In this document: positions 1-8,283 of the stretch, piece by piece
How the letters are laid out: each line of letters opens with the position of its first letter
Numbering within the stretch: position 1 is the stretch's first letter
Assembly (NCBI RefSeq): GCF_015477805.1
Contig: NZ_JADLQL010000007.1
Coordinates: forward strand, 62,001-126,000
Reading direction: 5' to 3'
DNA length: 64,000 bases
Origin: Nocardia flavorosea
Lineage (GTDB): Bacteria > Actinomycetota > Actinomycetes > Mycobacteriales > Mycobacteriaceae
Position numbers and translations under genes: made by a program
Notes under the pieces: model-generated
Told to the model about the DNA's origin: nothing
The model's input: only the letters and a program-made list of their open reading frames with translations
Databases searched by the model: none

Positions 1-367
1 CCAGTTGTTCGGCCGCGTCGAGCAGTTCGATCGGGTCGGGTAGCAGGGTGCGTTCGTCGGCGATCACCTCGAGTTTGACCCAGTTCGTATCCAACGCCTC
101 GGCCGCCAACTGTGCGGTGAGCACGGCTTCGGCGGCGGTGCGGCAGCCCGCCGTGTTCGGCAGCGGCGCGATATCGAGGCGTTTCAGCAGATCGAGCACA
201 CCGGTACCGCCCGCGGAGTCGACCCGGCGCATGGCCACGGTGGTCAGTTCGGTGCCGGACGCGACCAGCGCCTCCTCCAGCACCGTCAGGTTCTCCGCGC
301 CCCCGGTGCCCATGATCAGCCGGGAGCCGAAGGTGCGGTCGGCGATCCGCAGCGGTTCGTCAACCAC
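1..367 (-). CDS. thiG: Thiazole synthase ThiG, N-terminal part (cut by window edge)
   Basis: ThiG builds the thiazole phosphate moiety of thiamine from 1-deoxyxylulose 5-phosphate, dehydroglycine and sulfur carried by ThiS. About 122 residues are visible. Near the start the translation reads FGSRLIMGTGG, followed by ELTTVAMRRVD and later LPNTAGCRTAAEAV, all typical of ThiG. The remaining half lies beyond position 1. The GTG start at 367 overlaps the end of thiS by 8 bases, which suggests translational coupling. The gene is last in the order thiO-thiS-thiG, as in M. tuberculosis Rv0415-Rv0417. The identification is secure; the exact start is inferred from the overlap. Confidence 0.93.
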   Translation of the reverse strand, partial: MVDEPLRIADRTFGSRLIMGTGGAENLTVLEEALVASGTELTTVAMRRVDSAGGTGVLDLLKRLDIAPLPNTAGCRTAAEAVLTAQLAAEALDTNWVKLEVIADERTLLPDPIELLDAAEQL

Positions 368-608
368 CTTGGACCGCCGTCAGCACATCGATCTGCCAGC
401 CGCGACCGACCGGTTCATCCCAGCGTGATTTCGGGAACACCGCGCCGTCCACCGCCAGCGCCACGCCCTGGCACGGCAGTTCCAGCCGTTCCAGCAGTTC
501 CCGGACGGTGAGCGGGGCGGCGAATTCGTGATCGGTCCCGTTCACCGTGACACCGATCGGAACCGGCGACCCGGCCGCGGGTGACCCCGGCGCTGAGGAC
601 ACTGTCAT
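360..608 (-). CDS. thiS: Sulfur carrier protein ThiS
   Basis: ThiS is a small ubiquitin-fold protein whose C-terminal glycine is adenylated and thiocarboxylated to donate sulfur to thiazole formation by ThiG. The 82-residue product ends in the required Gly-Gly (TAVQGG). Before this it has the ThiS core: VTVNGTDHEF, LTVRELLERLEL and VALAVDGAVFPKSRW. It is some 15 residues longer than usual because of a Pro/Gly/Ala-rich N-terminus, so the true start may lie further in. It overlaps the end of thiO by 4 bases and the start of thiG by 8, so the three are probably translated from one message. Confidence 0.93.
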   Translation of the reverse strand: MTVSSAPGSPAAGSPVPIGVTVNGTDHEFAAPLTVRELLERLELPCQGVALAVDGAVFPKSRWDEPVGRGWQIDVLTAVQGG

Positions 609-1690
609 CGAATACCTCCTGATGGTGTGGACGCACCGAAGCGGTGCGGATCGGCCGCCGCGACTTCGGTCAGCGGCTGTCCGCCGAGTTCGGCGCGGAC
701 GGCATCGGCCGTGAGCGCACTGGTCAGCATGCCATTGCGGCCGTGGCCGGTGGCGGCGATCACCCGGTCGGACAGGTGCCCGATCAGTGGGAGATTATCC
801 GGGGTGCCCGGACGTGATCCCGCACTCGCCTCGGCCAGTTCGTATTCCCCGATCCCCGGCAACACGGCTTCGGCGTCGGCGATGAGGTCGCGCACCCCGG
901 CGAGGGTGACGGCGGTATCGAAACCCGCTTCGTACTGGGTGGCGCCCACCACCACACCGTCGTCGCGGGGTACGAAGTACACAGGCCGCCCGTGGACGCG
1001 GGCGCGCACCACACGGGTCGGTGGCGGTTGCGACCCGGGACGCTGCCGTAGGCGCAGAATCTCACCTTTCACCGGCCGTACGGGCAGCTCCGGCCAGAGT
1101 TGCGCCGATGCGGCGCCCGCGGCGAGCACGATCCGGTTGTGGTCGAGTTCGGCGAGGTCGCGCACCCGTTCCGGGCGCACGGTGACGCCGGCTTCATCGG
1201 CGGCCTTGCGCAGTGCGGTGACCAGCCGGCGGTTGTCGATGGCGGGTTCGGCGGCGAGCAAGCCGGCCCGCACGGTGCGTGCCAGCGCGGGTTCCAGCGC
1301 CCGCACCCCGGCGCGATCCACCAGTCGCAGCTCGTGTCCGTGCCCGTTCACCCAGTCGGCGATGGTTCGCAGATCGGCGGCGTCCGCGCCGTCCTGGGCG
1401 ATGGTCAGCGTTTCCCGGGCCACGAATACATCCACTCCGGTCACCGCTGCCAGCCGGGCCGCGAAATCCGGCCAGTGGGCCAGCGCTGCCGCCCCGAATC
1501 CGAGCACGTCGTCCTCACCGGGCCAGCCTTCGGACAGCGGTGCGAGCATCCCGCCGGCCACCCATGAAGCGCCGCTGCCGACCGCCGGATCGAAAAGCGT
1601 GACCGACCAGCCGGCTTCCGCGGCTTGCCACGCAACCGCGAGGCCGATCACGCCGCCACCGACCACGGCGACGGTCGCGGATTTTCGCAC
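605..1690 (-). CDS. thiO: Glycine oxidase ThiO
   Basis: This FAD-dependent glycine oxidase supplies dehydroglycine (iminoacetate) for thiazole synthesis by ThiG. The 361-residue protein opens with a dinucleotide-binding loop, VVGGGVIGLAVAWQAAEAGW, and shows ASWVAGGMLAP, which is typical of the DAO/ThiO family. Near the C-terminus come SRPGTPDNLPLIG and ATGHGRNGMLTS, the usual FAD-contacting end of the fold. The GTG at 1690 was chosen because a strong ribosome-binding site (AGGAGGTGG, 1697-1705) lies six bases upstream; the open frame continues upstream without family similarity. It heads thiO-thiS-thiG and is divergent from thiE. No TPP riboswitch is visible in the short thiO/thiE gap. Confidence 0.93.
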   Translation of the reverse strand: MRKSATVAVVGGGVIGLAVAWQAAEAGWSVTLFDPAVGSGASWVAGGMLAPLSEGWPGEDDVLGFGAAALAHWPDFAARLAAVTGVDVFVARETLTIAQDGADAADLRTIADWVNGHGHELRLVDRAGVRALEPALARTVRAGLLAAEPAIDNRRLVTALRKAADEAGVTVRPERVRDLAELDHNRIVLAAGAASAQLWPELPVRPVKGEILRLRQRPGSQPPPTRVVRARVHGRPVYFVPRDDGVVVGATQYEAGFDTAVTLAGVRDLIADAEAVLPGIGEYELAEASAGSRPGTPDNLPLIGHLSDRVIAATGHGRNGMLTSALTADAVRAELGGQPLTEVAAADPHRFGASTPSGGIR

Positions 1691-1742
1691 TACGTTCCAC
1701 CTCCTGCAACATTTCCACGTTAGCGCGGTTACGGTGGCACTT

Positions 1743-2438
1743 GTGCAACCGTCCTCCGCTCCCCGACAGCTTCCGCCGCGTGATCGTCTCGCGACCGCCC
1801 GGCTGTACCTGTGCACCGACGCCCGCCGGGAGAAGGGCGATCTGGCCGCGTTCGCGGATGCGGCACTGGCCGGCGGCGTCGATATCATCCAGCTCCGCGA
1901 CAAGGGGTCGCCCGGGGAGCAGCGGTTCGGTCCGCTGGAGGCCATGGGCGAACTCGCGGCGCTGGCCGAACTGAAGGCGGCCACCCGCCGCCACGGCGCG
2001 CTGCTGGCGGTGAACGACCGCGCGGATATCGCGCTGGCCGCCGCCGCCGACGTGCTGCACCTGGGCCAGCAGGACCTCCCGCCCTGGTACGCACGGCGGA
2101 TCCTGGGCCCGGATGTGGTGATCGGCCGCTCCACGCGTGACCGGGAACAGGCTCGTCTGGCCGCTGCCGACGAACATCTCGACTACTTCTGCACGGGCCC
2201 GGTGTGGGCCACTCCCACGAAACCCGGTCGCGAACCGGCGGGTCTGGAGCTGGTGCGGGAAACCGCCGCCGCCGCGCCGGCGCGACCATGGTTCGCCATC
2301 GGCGGTATCGACGGCTCGACGCTGCCCGAGGTGTTGGCTGCGGGCGCGGAGCGAGTGGTGGTGGTGCGCGCGATCACCGCGGCCGACGACCCCGAGGCTG
2401 CGGCCCGGGACCTGAAGTCCGCACTGCTGGCGGACTGA
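1743..2438 (+). CDS. thiE: Thiamine-phosphate synthase ThiE
   Basis: ThiE couples HMP pyrophosphate to thiazole phosphate to give thiamine phosphate. The 231-residue product has LYLCTDARR at strand 1, VDIIQLRDKG (the diphosphate-binding segment), LLAVNDRADIALAAAADVLHLGQQDLP, IGRSTRD, and FCTGPVWATPTKPG, followed by FAIGGIDGSTLPEVLAAGAERVVVVRAI. These are in the canonical ThiE order. Start candidates are GTG 1734 and GTG 1743. Neither has a clear Shine-Dalgarno sequence, so the gene may be leaderless. It is divergent from thiO across about 50 bases, the Rv0414c/Rv0415 arrangement. Confidence 0.93.
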   Translation: MQPSSAPRQLPPRDRLATARLYLCTDARREKGDLAAFADAALAGGVDIIQLRDKGSPGEQRFGPLEAMGELAALAELKAATRRHGALLAVNDRADIALAAAADVLHLGQQDLPPWYARRILGPDVVIGRSTRDREQARLAAADEHLDYFCTGPVWATPTKPGREPAGLELVRETAAAAPARPWFAIGGIDGSTLPEVLAAGAERVVVVRAITAADDPEAAARDLKSALLAD

Positions 2439-2993
2439 CCGAACCGTGCGCCCGGCGCCGGGGTCGTGGCCCGGCCGCGCGCGCGAACCTCGTCACCGTT
2501 CGGCCCGGGCCCGCCACCCCCCGTATCGTCGGTTCACCTGGCGAGCGTGTGGAAACCGGTGGGAATCGGCGGACGCGTGTTTCGGAATCGGCGGCCGTAC
2601 TGTCGTAGCTCGCCGGCCCTTCACTGTCTCGGTATGCCGGTCCCGCCCGGCGCAGAGGGGCAGGACCGGCATACCGGCAGGGTCCAGGGACCGCCGGTCG
2701 CCGCAGGCGGGGCGGTTCCAGGACACAGTCGAAGACTGCCCTGTCTGTTGTCGCCGGAAACCCGCACGTCAGCGATTGCCCTGCCGGTGGAGCGAAGGGG
2801 AACTCGCGGGGCGGGTGAACTTCGTGGCTGCCGGGAACCGGTCGGAGCTGGATGGGCCGGGTTGCTGGAACAGCAAGCCGAGCATCCCGTGGCCGCGGGG
2901 GAGGATTGCGTCGGCGCGCTCGGTGTGCGCAGGGGTTCGCTGCTCGGCGAGCGCGGCCCGGTTGCCGGGCGGGTTCGCCGGGTACAAGCGCAG
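2439..2993. other. Gene-free stretch between thiE and a small membrane protein
   Basis: No frame here gives a protein that looks real: the long frames are Arg/Pro/Gly-rich translations without hydrophobic cores or ribosome-binding sites. The only structured element I see is the inverted repeat at 2631-2675. The region may hold the 3' untranslated ends of the flanking convergent genes. Confidence 0.5.
2631..2675. repeat. Perfect 13-bp inverted repeat, possible bidirectional terminator
   Basis: Arm GGTATGCCGGTCC (2631-2643) pairs exactly with GGACCGGCATACC (2663-2675) across a 19-base loop. It lies between convergent genes thiE (ending 2438) and the small membrane protein (ending 2994). This fits a hairpin ending transcription from both sides, but no T tract follows. 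An operator or processing site is also possible. Confidence 0.5.
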
Positions 2994-3149
2994 TTATAGC
3001 AACCAGAGGACTGCGCCCGCCGCCGCGAGCACCGCGCACACCGCGAGGCTGATCGCGAGGGGGCGGGTGGTCTTCCAGGTGGAGTAGGCGCCGCCGATCA
3101 GGAATCCGGCAAGGGTGAACAGCAGCACTACGGCGATATCGGGGGACAC
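2994..3149 (-). CDS. Small two-helix membrane protein (51 aa)
   Basis: A 51-codon frame starts at GTG 3149 and reads VSPDIAVVLLFTLAGFLIGG, then a short polar turn (AYSTWKTTRP), then LAISLAVCAVLAAAGAVLWLL and stop. This gives two clear transmembrane helices joined by a basic loop, a coherent membrane topology unlike the surrounding noise frames. I do not recognise the family and suggest no function. It is alone, downstream of nothing obvious on its strand, and convergent with thiE across a gene-free stretch. The hydrophobic pattern supports a real gene; the start is less sure. Confidence 0.6.
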   Translation of the reverse strand: MSPDIAVVLLFTLAGFLIGGAYSTWKTTRPLAISLAVCAVLAAAGAVLWLL

Positions 3150-3239
3150 GGCAATCCATTGTGCCTGGTCGTTGCCGTCGCCTCGCGAGCGATCCGGCGA
3201 GCCGCGGGGTGTGACCCGGCGGCTACTTGCGGTCGTGTC

Positions 3240-3704
3240 TTATTGCCACGGGTCGATAGTGGACACTCCGGCGGCCTCGAACGACGACCGGTTGCGGGTG
3301 GCGACGATGAAGCCCGTGGCGGCCGCCACGGGGGCAATCACACCGTCGGCGACGGCGATAGCCGGGCCGGCTGCGCGGGCCTGGGACATCAGGCGGGCGT
3401 ACTCTGCGGTGGCGTCCAGGTCATAGGACAGAATACGCCCGGCGAACGCGGGCACGGTGTAGTTCTCCAGCCAATCGGTGTACTCGTCGCGGCGGCGGCC
3501 GGCGGGCATCGCCGCGATTCCGTACCGGAGTTCGCCCACGGTGATGGCCGACAGGTACAGGGTTTCGATGGCTTGGGCGTCGAGCCAGTCGGTGACCCGC
3601 TTGTCGGGGGTCTTGGTGGTCGGTTCGCTGATGACGCCGGCAAGCAGGGTGCCGAGCTTGATCCGTTCGGGCGGTTGGACCGCCTCGGTGAGGATGGCGC
3701 GCCG
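3240..3704 (-). pseudogene. FitAB/VapBC toxin-antitoxin remnant: antitoxin tail fused to a truncated PIN toxin
   Basis: The frame first reads RRAILTEAVQPPERIKLGTLLA, which resembles the C-terminal half of FitA-type ribbon-helix-helix antitoxins. It then passes directly into VISEPTTKTPDKRVTDWLDAQ and ITVGELRYGIAAMPAGRRRDEY, and ends with AVADGVIAPVAAATGFIVATRNRSSFE, a FitB/VapC PIN ribonuclease. The DNA-binding N-terminus of the antitoxin is missing. The first strand of the toxin, with the catalytic Asp of the usual LDTNVISE motif, is also gone; later acidic residues (Glu in GELRYG, Asp in VADGV) remain. The simplest reading is an internal deletion joining the two genes near 3636, leaving an inactive relic. 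No intact antitoxin is nearby. The ends of the relic are approximate. Confidence 0.7.
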
Positions 3705-3710
3705 AACTAA

Positions 3711-3726
3711 CAAGCACGCGTGCTTG
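3711..3726. promoter_or_regulatory. 16-bp perfect palindrome followed by a T run, upstream of the acyl-CoA operon
   Basis: CAAGCACGCGTGCTTG is self-complementary over 16 bases and is followed by ATTTTTTT (3727-3734). It lies 90 bases upstream of the AtuA-like gene at 3817. Length and symmetry suit a TetR operator, and a TetR gene closes this operon (12473), so autoregulation is plausible. The T run also allows a short intrinsic terminator (6-bp stem, CGCG loop) on the plus strand. The sequence alone does not decide between the two. Confidence 0.5.
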
Positions 3727-3816
3727 ATTTTTTTCCGGCTGACTGTGATGCTGAACTCGTACACGAACAGCCCGGGCGCGCTGCACCGCCCGTAGCGGTA
3801 GGAGGCACAACCGCTG

Positions 3817-5532
3817 ATGAGTGCTCTGGCCGACGATCCGGACGTGATCCGGATCGGCAACTGTTCCGGGTTCTACGGCGACCGGCTGACCGCCATGCGC
3901 GAAATGCTCGAAGGCGGGCAGCTCGACGTCCTCACCGGCGACTATCTCGCCGAACTGACCATGCTGATCCTGGGGCGCGACCGGATGAAGGACGCCGGGC
4001 TCGGCTACGCCAAAACCTTCCTCCGCCAGCTCGAGGATTGCCTCGGCCTCGCACTGGAACGCAAGGTGCAGATCGTCACGAATGCCGGCGGCCTGAACCC
4101 GGCCGGCCTGGCGGAAAAGGTCGGGGAACTGGCCGCCCGGCTCGGGCTCGACGTACGAGTGGGGTTCGTCGAGGGCGACGATCTGCTCGACCGGGCCGGC
4201 GAGCTCGGTCTGGGCACCCCGCTGACCGCCAACGCCTACCTCGGCGCCTGCGGTATCGCCGACTGCCTCACGGCCGGCGCGGATGTGGTGGTCACCGGCC
4301 GGGTCACCGACGCCTCGGTGGTCGTGGGTCCCGCGCTGGCCCATTTCGGCTGGCAGCGCGACGATTACGATCAGCTCGCCGGAGCGGTGGTGGCGGGGCA
4401 TGTGATCGAATGCGGCACCCAGGCCACCGGCGGTAACTTCGCCTTCTTCACCGAACTGCCCGATCTGGGCCGGCCCGGTTTCCCGATCGCCGAGATCCGG
4501 GCGGACGGCAGCAGTGTGATCACCAAACACGCGGGCACCGGCGGCGCGGTCACGGTCGATACCGTCGCGGCACAATTGGTGTACGAGATCCAGGGCGCGC
4601 GGTATGCCGGTCCCGATGTCACCACTCGGCTCGACACCGTCGAACTGACGGCCGACGGCCCGGACCGGGTACTCATCAGCGGAGTCCGGGGCGAGCCGCC
4701 GCCGCCGCGGGTCAAAGTCTCGCTGAACACGCTGGGCGGTTTCCGCAACGAGATGGAATTCATCCTCACCGGGCTCGATATCGAAGCGAAAGCCGAACTG
4801 GCCCAGCGGCAACTGGAGTCCTGGCTACCGCAGCGCCCGGCCGAGCTCGAATGGACGCTGGCCCGGCTGGACCGGCCCGACGCCGCTACCGAGGAGCAGG
4901 CCAGCGCCCTACTGCGCTGCGTGGTGCGCGACCCCGACCCGAACAAGGTGGGTCGCGCTTTCTCCAGCGTCGCCGTGGAACTCGCGCTGGCCAGTTACCC
5001 GGGCTGTAGTTTCACCACCCCGCCCGGTAACGGTTCCCCCTACGGGGTCTACCGTCCGGGTTTCGTCGATGCCGCCGAAGTGCCGCATACCGCCGTACGC
5101 CCCACCGGATCCCGGGTTCTGATGGGCGCGCCGTCGGAAACTCGCGAACTCGCCGACGTGCCCGAACCCGAACTTCCCGAACCGCTTCCACCCGCACCCA
5201 CCGAGCGTGTTCCGCTCGGCAGTATCGCCCTGGCCCGCAGCGGCGACAAAGGCGGTGACGCCAATATCGGTGTCTGGGTCCGCACCGACGAGCAATGGCG
5301 GTGGCTCGTGCACACCCTCACCGTCGACCGCCTGCGTGAACTGCTGCCGGAAACCGTCGAGCTGGTGGTCACCCGGCATGTCCTGCCGAATCTGCGGGCG
5401 CTCAATTTCCTGATCACCGGTCTGCTCGGCGAGGGCGTGGCCTATCAGGCCCGTTTCGATCCGCAGGCCAAGGGGCTCGGCGAATGGCTGCGGTCCCGTC
5501 ATATCGATATACCGTTGGAGCTACTGGCGTGA
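3817..5532 (+). CDS. AtuA/DUF1446-family protein with C-terminal AtuA-like domain (Rv0976c type)
   Basis: AtuA-type proteins accompany acyl-CoA carboxylase clusters for acyclic terpenoid or branched acyl-CoA breakdown; their biochemical role is not established. The 571-residue product has the large DUF1446 domain first (from RIGNCSGFYGDRLTAMREML, through IVTNAGGLNPAGLAEKV and NAYLGACGIADCLTAGADVVVTGRVTDASV) to about residue 440. The second, ferredoxin-like domain starts at IALARSGDKGGDANIGVWV and runs to the end. Start ATG 3817 follows a TAGGAGGCA ribosome-binding site. It is first in a seven-gene operon and overlaps the next gene by 4 bases. The order matches M. tuberculosis Rv0976c-Rv0971c as I remember it. 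Confidence 0.88.
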   Translation: MSALADDPDVIRIGNCSGFYGDRLTAMREMLEGGQLDVLTGDYLAELTMLILGRDRMKDAGLGYAKTFLRQLEDCLGLALERKVQIVTNAGGLNPAGLAEKVGELAARLGLDVRVGFVEGDDLLDRAGELGLGTPLTANAYLGACGIADCLTAGADVVVTGRVTDASVVVGPALAHFGWQRDDYDQLAGAVVAGHVIECGTQATGGNFAFFTELPDLGRPGFPIAEIRADGSSVITKHAGTGGAVTVDTVAAQLVYEIQGARYAGPDVTTRLDTVELTADGPDRVLISGVRGEPPPPRVKVSLNTLGGFRNEMEFILTGLDIEAKAELAQRQLESWLPQRPAELEWTLARLDRPDAATEEQASALLRCVVRDPDPNKVGRAFSSVAVELALASYPGCSFTTPPGNGSPYGVYRPGFVDAAEVPHTAVRPTGSRVLMGAPSETRELADVPEPELPEPLPPAPTERVPLGSIALARSGDKGGDANIGVWVRTDEQWRWLVHTLTVDRLRELLPETVELVVTRHVLPNLRALNFLITGLLGEGVAYQARFDPQAKGLGEWLRSRHIDIPLELLA

Positions 5533-6680
5533 GCACTGTCTGGAACACCCCCGAACGGCGCGAATTACGCGCCACCGTCCGCGCTTTCGCCGAACGCGAG
5601 ATTTTGCCGCACCTCGACGATTGGGAGCGCGACGGCGAGATCCCGCGCGACCTGCACAAGGAAGCCGGCGCCCTGGGATTGCTGGGTATCCAGTTCCCGG
5701 AATCCGCCGGCGGCTCCGGCGGGGACGGTATCGACGGCGCGATCGTCTGCGAGGAACTGCACTACGCGGGTGTGTCCGGCGGTCTTTTCGCTTCCTTGTT
5801 CACCTGCGGTATCGCCGTCCCGCATCTGATCGCCGCGGGCGATACCGAACAGATCGACCGCTGGGTGAAGCCGACGCTGGCCGGTACGAAGATCGGTTCC
5901 CTGGCGATCACCGAACCCGGGGGCGGTTCCGATGTCGGTCACCTCACCACCAGTGCCCGCCGCGACGGCGACCACTACATCGTCAACGGCGCCAAAACCT
6001 ATATCACCTCCGGTTGCCGCGCCGATTTCGTGGTGACCGCCGTACGCACCGGCGGACCGGGCTCGTCCGGGGTATCGCTGCTGGTGGTGGAGAAGGGCAC
6101 ACCCGGTTTCACGGTCGGCCGGAAACTGGACAAGATGGGGTGGCGCGCCTCCGATACCGCCGAACTCTCCTACGAGGATGTGCGGGTGCCGGTGGCCAAC
6201 CTGGTGGGTCCGGAGAACTCCGGGTTCCTGCAGATCGCGGCCGCCTTCGTCAGCGAGCGGGTGGGGCTGGCCGTGCAGGCGTATTCGAGCGCCCAGCGCT
6301 GCCTGGATCTCACGCTGGACTGGGTGCGCAACCGGGAGACCTTCGGCCGCCCACTGATCAGCCGGCAGGCCGTGCAGAACACCGTCACCGAGATGGCGCG
6401 CCGCGTCGATATCGCCCGCGTCTACACCCGTGATGTGGCCGCCCGTGCCGCCGCCGGCGAAACCGATCTGATCGCCGAGGTCTGTTTTGCCAAGAACACG
6501 GCTGTCGAGGCGGGGGAATGGGTCGCCGACCAGGCCGTGCAGTTGTTCGGCGGACTGGGGTATATGCGCGAATCCGAGGTGGAACGCCAGTACCGCGATA
6601 TGCGGATTCTCGGGATCGGCGGCGGCACCACCGAAATCCTCACCGGCTTGGCCGCGAAACGATTGGGGTATCAGGCATGA
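5529..6680 (+). CDS. fadE13: Acyl-CoA dehydrogenase (FadE13 type)
   Basis: This flavoenzyme oxidises an acyl-CoA to the 2-enoyl-CoA, probably a branched one given the partner carboxylase. The 383-residue protein has an N-terminal helical domain, the FAD/substrate segment LAITEPGGGSDVGHL, GAKTYITSGCRADFVV, DKMGWRASDTAELSYEDVRVP, and the C-terminal QLFGGLGYMRESEVERQYRDMRILGIGGGTTEI. Where many straight-chain enzymes have the catalytic Glu (YEGT), this one reads IGGGT. In the isovaleryl-CoA subgroup the base sits elsewhere in the fold, so this fits a branched substrate. GTG 5529 overlaps the upstream stop (GTGA), and the stop overlaps accD2 (ATGA). The symbol is by operon position relative to M. 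tuberculosis; the substrate is unknown. Confidence 0.85.
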   Translation: MSTVWNTPERRELRATVRAFAEREILPHLDDWERDGEIPRDLHKEAGALGLLGIQFPESAGGSGGDGIDGAIVCEELHYAGVSGGLFASLFTCGIAVPHLIAAGDTEQIDRWVKPTLAGTKIGSLAITEPGGGSDVGHLTTSARRDGDHYIVNGAKTYITSGCRADFVVTAVRTGGPGSSGVSLLVVEKGTPGFTVGRKLDKMGWRASDTAELSYEDVRVPVANLVGPENSGFLQIAAAFVSERVGLAVQAYSSAQRCLDLTLDWVRNRETFGRPLISRQAVQNTVTEMARRVDIARVYTRDVAARAAAGETDLIAEVCFAKNTAVEAGEWVADQAVQLFGGLGYMRESEVERQYRDMRILGIGGGTTEILTGLAAKRLGYQA

Positions 6681-8275
6681 CGCAACTGCGTAGCGTCCTC
6701 GACACCACCTCCGCGGAATACACCGCGGCGGCCGAGGCCATGACGGCCAAACTCGCCGAAGTCTCCGCGGAATTCGAGAAAGTCGTCGCCGGCGGCGGGC
6801 CGGAGAAACTGGCCCGGCACCGCAAACGCGGAAAGCTGACTGCCCGGGAACGGATCGAACTGCTCATCGACGAGGATTCGCCGTTCCTCGAACTGTGCCC
6901 GCTGGCGGCATGGGGCAGTGAATTCCAGGTCGGAGCGAGTACGGTCGCCGGAATCGGCGTGGTGGAGGGCGTCGAATGCATGATCGTCGCCCCCGACCCC
7001 ACCGTGCGCGGCGGCACCTCGAACCCCTGGACACTGCGGAAAACCCTGCGTGTCAACGACATCATTCGCGAGAACCGCCTGCCGGTGATCTCGCTGGTGG
7101 AATCCGGTGGCGCCGATCTACCCACGCAGAAGGAAGTGTTCGTCCCGGGCGGCCGGATGTTCCGCGATCTCACCCAAGCCTCCGCGGCCGGAATACCGAC
7201 CATCGCATTGGTTTTCGGTAATTCCACCGCGGGCGGCGCCTACATCCCGGGCATGTCCGATCACGTTGTGATGATCAAGGAACGCTCCAAGGTGTTCCTG
7301 GGCGGGCCGCCGCTGGTGAAAATGGCCACCGGTGAAGAATCCGACGACGAATCGCTCGGCGGCGCCGATATGCACGCCCGGGTATCCGGTCTGGCCGATT
7401 ACTATGCGCTCGACGAACAGGACGCCATCCGGATCGGGCGGCGTATCGTCAAACGGCTGAACTGGAAGAAACAGGGCCCTGCGCCGCGGCCGTCGGTGCT
7501 GGAACCGCTCTTCGACCCCGAAGAGCTGCTGGGTATCGTCCCGCCCGACCTCAAGATCCCGTTCGATCCGCGCGAAGTGATCGCCCGGATCGTCGACGGC
7601 TCCGATTTCGACGAATTCAAGCCGCTCTACGGGTCGAGCCTGGTCACCGGCTGGGCCGAACTGCACGGCTACCCGGTCGGGATTCTCGCCAATGCGCGCG
7701 GGGTGCTGTTCTCCGAGGAATCGCAGAAGGCCACCCAGTTCATCCAATTGGCGAACAAGACGAACACTGCGCTGCTGTTCCTGCACAACACCACCGGCTA
7801 CATGGTCGGTAAGGAATACGAGCAGAAGGGCATCATCAAACACGGTGCCCAGATGATCAACGCGGTTTCGAATTCGAAGGTCCCGCATATCTCGGTGCTC
7901 ATGGGTTCCTCCTACGGCGCCGGGCACTACGGCATGTGCGGCCGCGCCTACGATCCTCGTTTCGTCTTCGCCTGGCCCAGCGCGAAATCCGCGGTGATGG
8001 GCGGCGCGCAACTGGCCGGAGTGATCTCCATCGTCGGCCGCGCCGCCGCCGAGGCTCGCGGACAGGCTTTCGACGAGGAAGCCGATGCCGGTATGCGCGC
8101 CATGGTGGAGGCGCAGATCGAGGCCGAATCGCTGGCCATGTTCATGTCCGGGCGGCTCTACGACGACGGTGTCATCGATCCGCGCGATACCCGCACAGTG
8201 CTCGGTATGGCCCTGTCGGCCATCCATACTGCACCTGTCCAGGGCGCCGAGGGCTTCGGCGTCTTCCGAATGTGA
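6677..8275 (+). CDS. accD2: Acyl-CoA carboxylase carboxyltransferase (beta) subunit, AccD2 type
   Basis: The beta subunit transfers carboxyl from carboxybiotin on the alpha subunit (next gene) to an acyl-CoA or enoyl-CoA. The 532-residue product has the two crotonase-like halves of the family. The first includes RHRKRGKLTARERIELLID, LVESGGADLPTQ, and FGNSTAGGAYIPGMSDH. The second includes ILANARGVLFSEESQKATQFIQLANKTNTALLFLHNTTGYMVG, followed by HISVLMGSSYGAGHYGMCGRAYDPRFVFAWP. The GGADLP and TGYMVG segments resemble 3-methylcrotonyl- and geranyl-CoA carboxylase beta chains more than propionyl-CoA ones. This suggests a branched unsaturated substrate (inference). The start overlaps fadE13 by 4 bases. 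Confidence 0.9.
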   Translation: MTQLRSVLDTTSAEYTAAAEAMTAKLAEVSAEFEKVVAGGGPEKLARHRKRGKLTARERIELLIDEDSPFLELCPLAAWGSEFQVGASTVAGIGVVEGVECMIVAPDPTVRGGTSNPWTLRKTLRVNDIIRENRLPVISLVESGGADLPTQKEVFVPGGRMFRDLTQASAAGIPTIALVFGNSTAGGAYIPGMSDHVVMIKERSKVFLGGPPLVKMATGEESDDESLGGADMHARVSGLADYYALDEQDAIRIGRRIVKRLNWKKQGPAPRPSVLEPLFDPEELLGIVPPDLKIPFDPREVIARIVDGSDFDEFKPLYGSSLVTGWAELHGYPVGILANARGVLFSEESQKATQFIQLANKTNTALLFLHNTTGYMVGKEYEQKGIIKHGAQMINAVSNSKVPHISVLMGSSYGAGHYGMCGRAYDPRFVFAWPSAKSAVMGGAQLAGVISIVGRAAAEARGQAFDEEADAGMRAMVEAQIEAESLAMFMSGRLYDDGVIDPRDTRTVLGMALSAIHTAPVQGAEGFGVFRM

Positions 8276-8283
8276 GGCCGGCC

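Noticed and set aside
627..2438. Very long plus-strand frame of 603 codons across thiO and thiE
   Set aside because: Only its last 231 residues (thiE) are protein-like; the rest is the antisense shadow of thiO, rich in Ser/Arg/Pro.
2446..3087. 213-codon plus-strand frame in the gene-poor gap
   Set aside because: Arg/Cys/Gly-rich composition, no ribosome-binding site, no hydrophobic core or motif; it also runs antisense into the more convincing small membrane protein.
3421..4812. 463-codon minus-strand frame opposite the AtuA-like gene
   Set aside because: Its composition (His/Gln/Asp/Gly) is the typical shadow of a high-GC gene; the plus-strand frame has clear family motifs.
7936..8283. Upstream 116-codon extension of the accA2 frame
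   Set aside because: It overlaps the accD2 C-terminus in another frame, and AccA proteins begin at the VLVANRGEIA segment.
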